A stretch of DNA of 26,983 nucleotides from Candidatus Poribacteria bacterium. Its GTDB lineage: Bacteria > Poribacteria > DTPJ01 > WJIO01. This document shows, piece after piece, positions 22,640 to 26,983 of this stretch. Where the stretch lies: NCBI GenBank assembly GCA_014730235.1, contig WJIO01000004.1:1-26983 (forward strand). The letters are read 5' to 3'. Position 1 is the stretch's first letter; each line of letters opens with the position of its first letter. The position numbers were made by a program, and so were the translations under genes. Below the pieces are notes generated by a model. That model saw only the letters and a program-made list of their open reading frames with translations, was not told the origin of the DNA and made no database searches.

Positions 22640-23578
22640 ATGGATTTAACAGGAATTCAGGGAAAATTTAAATCATATAAAGTGGTTCTGGAACCCGACG
22701 AAAATACACCGGAATGGTGGGCAGGAGCACCTTCTGTGGTTCTGGATAAATCGGGAACATTCTGGCTTGCAGCCAGAATGCGCGAGGGTAATTCACCGCG
22801 TGGTCGCAGAGGTTATGAGGTGCGTATCTTGCGTAGTGATGACGGTATTAGCTTCCAGCACGCCCACTCCATAAAGCGTGAAGATGTACCTATCCGGGGA
22901 TTTGAAAGACCGGCAATCACAATTGATCCGAAAACAGGCAAGTTCAAGCTCTACGCATGTGGTCCCTTCGGTGATGACGATTATCATCCCTGGTGTATAC
23001 TTAAATTCGATGACGCTGATGATCCTACCAAATTTAAGCCTGAAACCTGTTATGCTGTTTTAAAACCGTCAAAGAAGGCTTTAGAGCAGAGAAGCAATGC
23101 CATTGCGGGATACAAAGACCCATTTATATTCATCCATAACGGCATTTATCACATGTTTACAATTGCATATTCGAGGATGGAAAGATCGTATCACTATATA
23201 TCTGAAGATGGTGAGACATGGAAACCGGCAGAAAACGAACTAACCTTTGACCTGTGTGGCTGGCATAATTTCTTCACACGACCGGCCAGTATACTGCCGT
23301 TGGGTGTAGGTTATCTACTGATCTACGAAGGTTCACATTCCAGTTGGTATGATCCTGTTTATAACATTGTTACTGGTCTGGCATATACCTTTGATCTGGA
23401 AAACTTTATTGACCTGACCCCCGATGCCCCCCTGTTAAAAAGCACAACGCCGGGGGATTACATTACATGGCGTTATTCCCATTGGATGTGGATTAACGGT
23501 AAAATCATGATATATGCAGAGGTGGCCAGACCTAATAACAGCAATGAAATCAGGCTCTTTGTTATAGATAATCTCTAG
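22640..23578 (+). CDS. Five-bladed beta-propeller glycosidase (GH43/GH130-like), cytoplasmic
   Basis: This 312-residue protein lacks a signal peptide. Repeated blade patterns such as PSVVLDKSGTFWLAARMR, RGYEVRILRSDDGISF, YKDPFIFIHNGIYHMF and NIVTGLAYTFDLENF fit the five-bladed propeller clan of GH32/43/62/130 enzymes. GH43-type enzymes use acidic residues around the central channel. D160 in GYKDPF is a candidate, but I cannot assign the full triad, and the GH family is therefore uncertain. I chose ATG 22640 because GAGGGG precedes it; an in-frame ATG at 22625 would overlap the sigma gene. A 10-bp-arm hairpin (22758-22780) lies in the gene. Its role is probably intracellular cleavage or phosphorolysis of glycan fragments. 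Confidence 0.72.
   Translation: MDLTGIQGKFKSYKVVLEPDENTPEWWAGAPSVVLDKSGTFWLAARMREGNSPRGRRGYEVRILRSDDGISFQHAHSIKREDVPIRGFERPAITIDPKTGKFKLYACGPFGDDDYHPWCILKFDDADDPTKFKPETCYAVLKPSKKALEQRSNAIAGYKDPFIFIHNGIYHMFTIAYSRMERSYHYISEDGETWKPAENELTFDLCGWHNFFTRPASILPLGVGYLLIYEGSHSSWYDPVYNIVTGLAYTFDLENFIDLTPDAPLLKSTTPGDYITWRYSHWMWINGKIMIYAEVARPNNSNEIRLFVIDNL
22758..22780 (+). repeat. Intragenic perfect hairpin (10-bp arms, 3-nt loop)
   Basis: CATTCTGGCT, loop TGC, AGCCAGAATG. This is shorter than the other intragenic inverted repeats and closer to what chance could give. It is recorded because it is perfect and belongs to the same pattern. Confidence 0.6.
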
Positions 23579-23613
23579 AAATTTTATAAACAATCAAACC
23601 GGAGAATATAAAA

Positions 23614-24675
23614 ATGACAATATCAACACCTTTAAAAGTTGGGGTTGTAGGTCTTGGCAGAGGTGTCAGCTTACTGAGGGTATTTGACCAGCGCAAAGAT
23701 ACCCAGGTAGTAGCAGTATGTGATTTGAATGCAGAAAGGGTAGAAGATATATGCAAGCAAATGAATATTAAAAAAGCCTATTCTGAATACGACGAATTTC
23801 TGAAACATGATATGGATATAGTAGTAGTTGCTACACCGCTACCTTATCATGTGGAGAATGCCATCGCTGCTCTGGAATGCGATAAACATGTATTATCCGA
23901 AGTTCCAATAGCCAACAGCATCCAGGAGTGTGAACTTCTGGTAAAAGCTGTTAAAAACAGTAAAGGGAAATTTATGTTTGCCGAAAATTGCAATTACTGG
24001 TATTTTGTGGAAAAATGGCGGGATATTGTAAAAGAAGGTAAACTTGGTAAACCCACCTATGCAGAGGCTGAATACGTCCACGACTGCCGGAGCATAATGC
24101 GAGATTCTCAGGGAAATTTTACATGGAGAGCCAGCATGCCACCCATATATTACTGCACACACAGTCTGGGACCGATACTCTCGATACTGGACGATAAATG
24201 CCTGACAGCCGTTGGTATGGATACAGGTGTTAATGTGGCCCCGGACTTAGGTGCTATAGATATGGAAGTGGGTTTGTTCCGCACTGAAAAAGGTGCTATA
24301 ATAAAAATACTATGCGGCTTTTCAGTGGAACGAAAACCAGCTTTCCATTTTTATTCCATTTACGGAACAGGTGGTTGTCTAGAAAGTATTCGCAACACAG
24401 ATAAATTTTCTGCCTACTTAAAAGAAGAGAATTCACAGGGAATGGAAGGATTACCCTATGGTCGTAACCATCCCCAGGCTCCAGAATCGGCTACTGTGGG
24501 CGGACATGGTACATGTGAATATTACATGATAGATGCTTTTGTTGAATCCCTGTTGAATAACCAACAGCCGCCTATAGATGTATATAAGGGACTTGATTAC
24601 AGTCTGCCGGGATTATGTGCTCATTTGTCATCAAAGCAAGGTGGGAAAACTGTAGATATACCCGATTTGAGGTAG
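23614..24675 (+). CDS. Gfo/Idh/MocA family NAD(P)-dependent protein, possibly GH109-like
   Basis: This is a 353-residue soluble protein. The N-terminal Rossmann fold (about 1-120: VGVVGLGRGVSLL, VVAVCDLN, DIVVVATPLPYHVENAI) binds NAD(P). The C-terminal domain (about 125-340) has the family alpha/beta sheet. The usual E-K-P motif, whose Lys serves many dehydrogenases, reads E96-V97-P98 here. ENCNYWYF (E124-N125), THSLGP with H183, and GGHGTCEYYMIDAFV recall the GH109 branch, which uses NAD transiently to cleave glycosides. Oxidoreductase or NAD-dependent glycosidase are both possible. It lies 35 nt after the propeller glycosidase and is the last gene of the presumed operon. It has a GGAG SD. 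A weak inverted repeat follows. Confidence 0.82.
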   Translation: MTISTPLKVGVVGLGRGVSLLRVFDQRKDTQVVAVCDLNAERVEDICKQMNIKKAYSEYDEFLKHDMDIVVVATPLPYHVENAIAALECDKHVLSEVPIANSIQECELLVKAVKNSKGKFMFAENCNYWYFVEKWRDIVKEGKLGKPTYAEAEYVHDCRSIMRDSQGNFTWRASMPPIYYCTHSLGPILSILDDKCLTAVGMDTGVNVAPDLGAIDMEVGLFRTEKGAIIKILCGFSVERKPAFHFYSIYGTGGCLESIRNTDKFSAYLKEENSQGMEGLPYGRNHPQAPESATVGGHGTCEYYMIDAFVESLLNNQQPPIDVYKGLDYSLPGLCAHLSSKQGGKTVDIPDLR

Positions 24676-24700
24676 ATATTATTAACATATATATTTCGTT

Positions 24701-24754
24701 CCTGAAAGGGCAATTGAATAAGTTATTATTACTGATTTCTATTGTCCCTTCAGG
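24701..24754. terminator. Imperfect inverted repeat between convergent genes
   Basis: CCTGAAAGGGCAAT (24701-24714) and ATTGTCCCTTCAGG (24741-24754) pair with one bulge and one mismatch around a 26-nt AT-rich loop. It fills the space between the convergent stops at 24675 and 24756, so a bidirectional terminator is likely from position. No clear U-tract. Confidence 0.5.
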
Positions 24755-24755
24755 A

Positions 24756-25517
24756 TTATAGATTTACAGATACAGACAGGCCACCGGAGATTTTTTTTGC
24801 ACCTAAAAATACAACATCCATAACCAGCCAATCTCGAAAAGGTGTAAATCTTATTCCAAAATTATATCTTTTTGTATCATATTCACCCATAAAAGTGATA
24901 TATTCCTTAATATGCTTTTCTACACCGCTAAAAAATCCCACCATGCTGTGTCCTCCGGCGTTTTTGATCAGGATTTCCGAAGCATAGCCAATGTGGAAAT
25001 CCCAACTACCCAGAATCCACAAAGGTAAACTTTTACTTGCGACTGCATAACTTGTATTAAAGAATACACTTTCCAGATGGTCATCTTCATGACCATATAT
25101 ACCGAGAACATCATGAAAACCAACAAGGAAAGCAGGTATATACCTGCTTTCCTTGTTGATTCTGAATTTTACGCTGGCCATCCTGTCTTTAACTGAACCA
25201 GTAGCTCCTTGGCCTTCTTTGCTTGGGAATGTGGTAATACGAAGGCTTCCCTCCAGAAACGGGAGGTAACCTATTGTAACATAATATGCAAGTTGGGCAT
25301 GTTCAGGGCCATGTATGCTGTATTTTTTATCCGTATAGCCCATTCCAAATGAGGCTTTACCGTCGGGTATAATTTTAGCCGTCGGGGTATTTATTAAACC
25401 GGTAATTCCGGTTATAGATGTAGATCCTATAACCGGTTGGATAATTACAATAAACAAAAAGAGGGGTAAAATTATTTTACCCCTCTTTTTGAGTAATACT
25501 AAAAATTGCTTAACCAC
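24756..25517 (-). CDS. YjbH-like outer-membrane exopolysaccharide-associated protein
   Basis: This is a 253-residue exported beta-rich protein. The signal peptide is KKRGK followed by IILPLFLFIVIIQPVIG. The mature start, GITGLINTPTAKIIPDGKAS, is the GxxGLixxPtA...dG pattern of the YjbH/DUF940-type family. Alternating beta strands follow, with the family-typical RYIPAFLVGFHDVLG. YjbH proteins are outer-membrane proteins linked to exopolysaccharide production. This one is shorter than E. coli YjbH (about 700 residues) and may be a single barrel. I chose GTG 25517 because GGAGG is 5 nt upstream; GTG 25529 is an alternative. The start overlaps the end of the lipoprotein gene by 8 nt. The signal-peptide codons contain a terminator-like hairpin (25455-25491), and the gene contains a 38-bp perfect palindrome. 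Confidence 0.75.
   Translation of the reverse strand: MVKQFLVLLKKRGKIILPLFLFIVIIQPVIGSTSITGITGLINTPTAKIIPDGKASFGMGYTDKKYSIHGPEHAQLAYYVTIGYLPFLEGSLRITTFPSKEGQGATGSVKDRMASVKFRINKESRYIPAFLVGFHDVLGIYGHEDDHLESVFFNTSYAVASKSLPLWILGSWDFHIGYASEILIKNAGGHSMVGFFSGVEKHIKEYITFMGEYDTKRYNFGIRFTPFRDWLVMDVVFLGAKKISGGLSVSVNL
25121..25158 (-). repeat. Intragenic perfect 38-bp palindrome
   Basis: CAACAAGGAAAGCAGGTAT (25121-25139) is followed directly by its exact reverse complement (25140-25158), giving 19-bp arms with no spacer. It lies in the coding region of the YjbH-like gene and encodes NKESRYIPAFLV, part of a motif conserved in the family. It is therefore not a foreign insertion of the whole segment. Confidence 0.9.
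25455..25491 (-). terminator. Intrinsic-terminator-like hairpin overlapping the YjbH-like signal peptide codons
   Basis: CAAAAAGAGGGGTAAAAT (25455-25472) and ATTTTACCCCTCTTTTTG (25474-25491) pair perfectly around one base, with 18-bp arms. On the minus strand the stem ends in TTTTTG, as in an intrinsic terminator. It starts 19 nt after the lipoprotein stop at 25510. The same bases also encode the KKRGKIILPLFLF part of the downstream signal peptide. Active translation from GTG 25517 would prevent the hairpin from forming, which gives a plausible attenuation switch. Confidence 0.75.
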
Positions 25518-26565
25518 TGCTTCCTCCACCAGCCTGGCCCTGGTGATGCCCCATAGGGCCTATTCTCACAGGAGTTCCGGTTACGGATTCGATAAAACCG
25601 GCAAGATCGGAAATAGAATTTTCCTGTATTTGTTCCTGAATAGCCTTGGATTCATTGAAAATAGTCTTTTGTATTATTTGTAAAGTTTCATTATTCAGAC
25701 TTATTAAAATACTTTCAGCGTTCTCAAGACTGGTCGGTTCCTGTCCTGTATTGTCTATTAAAAGATCGGTAATCTGATTTTCAATATTCAGGAGAGCTGT
25801 ATATTTTGCCTTGCTTTTAATAGAACCAAGGGCAGAAGCGAAACTATCTTCTACCTTTAATATGTCGTTCATAAGACCACCCAGTAGGTCTTGTTTCGGG
25901 AAATTATTCAAAGTGTGAGGGGTTCTATTTCTTATTTCATTTAAAGCTTCCATTATTCCATCGTTAATTACTGATATTATGGATTGGTGAACCGTCGTTG
26001 TTATTAATAAAAAGTCCCGATGGTTTAAAGCCGATGTGTCATCCGGGTCTATTGATGTAAAATCAATATTGTCTTTTTCCCATCTATTTGCAAGGGCAGT
26101 AGCACCGGAGTTAGCTGGTTTTGAAGTGTCCATACTGCCATATTCCAGCAGATAGGTGGAAGTATCAACCGTCCAGTAAATAACATTCTGCAAAACTTCT
26201 GGAGATAAATTTACCTCTGAGTTTTCTAACACTTGACTGATGGCTTCAGAGACCTGATTAATGCTGTAGGTGTTTCTTGATACATCTTCAAGATTCTTTT
26301 CCTCTACGCCAATTTCCAGGGCTGCCATAATCACAGATACTGACCAACTAAAATCAGGACCGCCAATTTCACCTGTCTCTGCGATGTAAAGAGCAGCAGC
26401 TAGATCGCTATCGCTGGGTGGCTCCGGTGGTGCTGCTATTGAACGATCCATAGCATTATATATCTCTTCATCCTCATATTCAAGAAGTTCGGTATTGCAA
26501 CCCTGAATATAAATCAGAACAGCAAATATAACAAGAAAATAAAATTTAAAATTTTGACGATTCAT
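25510..26565 (-). CDS. Predicted lipoprotein of unknown function
   Basis: This is a 351-residue protein with a type II signal peptide: a basic start, the hydrophobic run FYFLVIFAVLIYI, and lipobox IQGC with the lipidated Cys at 23. The mature part is acidic, largely alpha-helical (many Glu, Ile, Asn, few aromatics) and shows no domain I recognise. It ends in a Gly/His-rich tail, GPMGHHQGQAGGGSSG. It is probably periplasmic and attached to the outer or inner membrane. The SD (GGGGGAG) and the strong promoter at 26683-26711 support the start at 26565. It overlaps the YjbH-like gene by 8 nt, so the two proteins probably act together, perhaps as a lipoprotein/outer-membrane pair for polysaccharide handling (inference). 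Confidence 0.82.
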   Translation of the reverse strand: MNRQNFKFYFLVIFAVLIYIQGCNTELLEYEDEEIYNAMDRSIAAPPEPPSDSDLAAALYIAETGEIGGPDFSWSVSVIMAALEIGVEEKNLEDVSRNTYSINQVSEAISQVLENSEVNLSPEVLQNVIYWTVDTSTYLLEYGSMDTSKPANSGATALANRWEKDNIDFTSIDPDDTSALNHRDFLLITTTVHQSIISVINDGIMEALNEIRNRTPHTLNNFPKQDLLGGLMNDILKVEDSFASALGSIKSKAKYTALLNIENQITDLLIDNTGQEPTSLENAESILISLNNETLQIIQKTIFNESKAIQEQIQENSISDLAGFIESVTGTPVRIGPMGHHQGQAGGGSSG

Positions 26566-26682
26566 ATTTCTCCCCCATTTTTCATATAGAGATAAGGAAA
26601 GGTAGCTTTTTGGATTACAAAATTATAGTAATATAGGGGGTTGTATTAAGGCAAGGTTTTGGAATAAATTTTCTACTTGTAA

Positions 26683-26711
26683 AGTATATCATAATTATAG
26701 ATAAAAATCAA
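26683..26711 (-). promoter_or_regulatory. Strong sigma70-type promoter for the lipoprotein/YjbH-like pair
   Basis: On the minus strand TTGATT (26711-26706), a 17-bp spacer and TATACT (26688-26683), with TG one base before the -10, make an excellent extended -10 promoter. The leader to the ATG at 26565 is about 110 nt. It is nearly the same design as the promoter at 2689-2717. Confidence 0.65.
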
Positions 26712-26756
26712 CCCAAGCATAAATTTCTTGTCCGGATAAAATACTGGCATATATAA

Positions 26757-26983
26757 TGCGTGATTACCAGTGAGATAGTGGAGAAGATAAAGTCCTGGGT
26801 TAATGCAGAAGAAGGAGTATGGACTCTGAAACGCATGATGCTGAAACTGGAGGAAAAGGAAGATATATGTGTAACCCAGCAAGCCATCTGGTATGCCCTG
26901 GAAGATTCAGGCTGGAGCTGGAAGACAGGTAGACCTACTAATCCAGAAGTCGATAAGGACGAACAGGAAGCCTTCAAAAAAGG
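26757..26983 (+). pseudogene. IS630-type transposase, 5'-truncated and running off the window
   Basis: An open plus-strand frame after a TAA at 26754-26756 reads VITSEIVEKIKSWVNAEEGV, then WTLKRMMLKLEEKE, CVTQQAIWYALEDSGWSWK and TGRPTNPEVDKDEQEAFKK to the last base. This is the winged-helix (HTH_33-type) part and the start of the linker before the DDE domain of IS630-family transposases. The first helix-turn-helix (about 60-100 residues) that such proteins normally have is missing. No start codon with an SD site is present (GTG at 26760 or 26778 are the only candidates), so the 5' end appears lost. The DDE catalytic core would lie beyond the window, and whether the rest is intact cannot be seen. 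Confidence 0.75.

Noticed and set aside
25400-25437. CCGGTTATAG/CTATAACCGG inverted repeat in the YjbH-like gene
   Set aside because: Arms are only 10 bp with a 9-nt loop. It is not clearly beyond chance and was left out of the palindrome set.
26673-26977. Minus-strand open frames at the right end
   Set aside because: They lie opposite an unmistakable IS630-type transposase reading frame.

Overview
The window looks like chromosomal DNA of a free-living or host-associated bacterium with a Gram-negative envelope. Evidence for that is a lipoprotein with a lipobox, a YjbH-type outer-membrane protein and alginate-type O-acetylation proteins. The DNA is moderately AT-rich. Secreted LamG proteins, TolB-like propellers, a very large GH2 enzyme, Gfo/Idh/MocA and GH140/GH43-like enzymes and IS630 remnants are a combination I associate with Candidatus Poribacteria, or with Planctomycetes and neighbouring lineages. 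The C-terminal end of the LamG protein at 1838-2614 (KLSTAWGKIK) especially recalls Poribacteria. This is an inference from memory, not a database result.

Layout. (a) 1-1840: two minus-strand housekeeping-type genes, a Cys-rich zinc-ribbon miniprotein and a stand-alone AICAR transformylase. They are bracketed by copies of a short dispersed repeat, one of which carries a perfect 48-bp palindrome. (b) 1838-3167: a secreted LamG protein on the minus strand with a good sigma70-type promoter, then an intergenic stretch holding a decayed transposase-type helix-turn-helix fragment. (c) 3168-8288: a 1706-residue secreted GH2-type glycosidase with several accessory domains, followed by hairpins. (d) 8392-24675: eleven plus-strand genes with short gaps or overlaps, very likely one operon. 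In order they are a secreted propeller/FN3/LamG protein, an ICMT-like membrane methyltransferase fused to HEAT repeats, a second LamG/propeller protein, an AlgJ/AlgX-like SGNH protein, a GH140-like (DUF4038) glycosidase, a SAM methyltransferase, an AlgI-type MBOAT acyltransferase, a second AlgJ/AlgX-like protein, an ECF sigma factor, a GH43/GH130-type propeller glycosidase and a Gfo/Idh/MocA (GH109-like) protein. (e) 24756-26565: a minus-strand pair, a lipoprotein and a YjbH-like outer-membrane protein, behind a strong promoter. (f) 26757-end: a 5'-truncated IS630-type transposase running off the window.

How it may work together (inference): AlgI and the two SGNH proteins would form a periplasmic O-acetylation module for a secreted or captured polysaccharide. 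The secreted LamG/propeller proteins and the GH2 enzyme would bind or cut glycans outside the cytoplasm. The GH140-like, GH43-like and GH109-like proteins lack signal peptides and would process imported sugars. The ECF sigma factor inside the operon, with no anti-sigma gene beside it, is a candidate regulator. The YjbH-like protein nearby fits an exopolysaccharide theme.

The most unusual sequence-level observation is a set of perfect long inverted repeats inside coding sequences (7820-7864, 16152-16190, 18818-18847, 25121-25158). There is also a terminator-like hairpin that overlaps the signal-peptide codons of the YjbH-like gene (25455-25491). No tRNA, rRNA or CRISPR array was seen.
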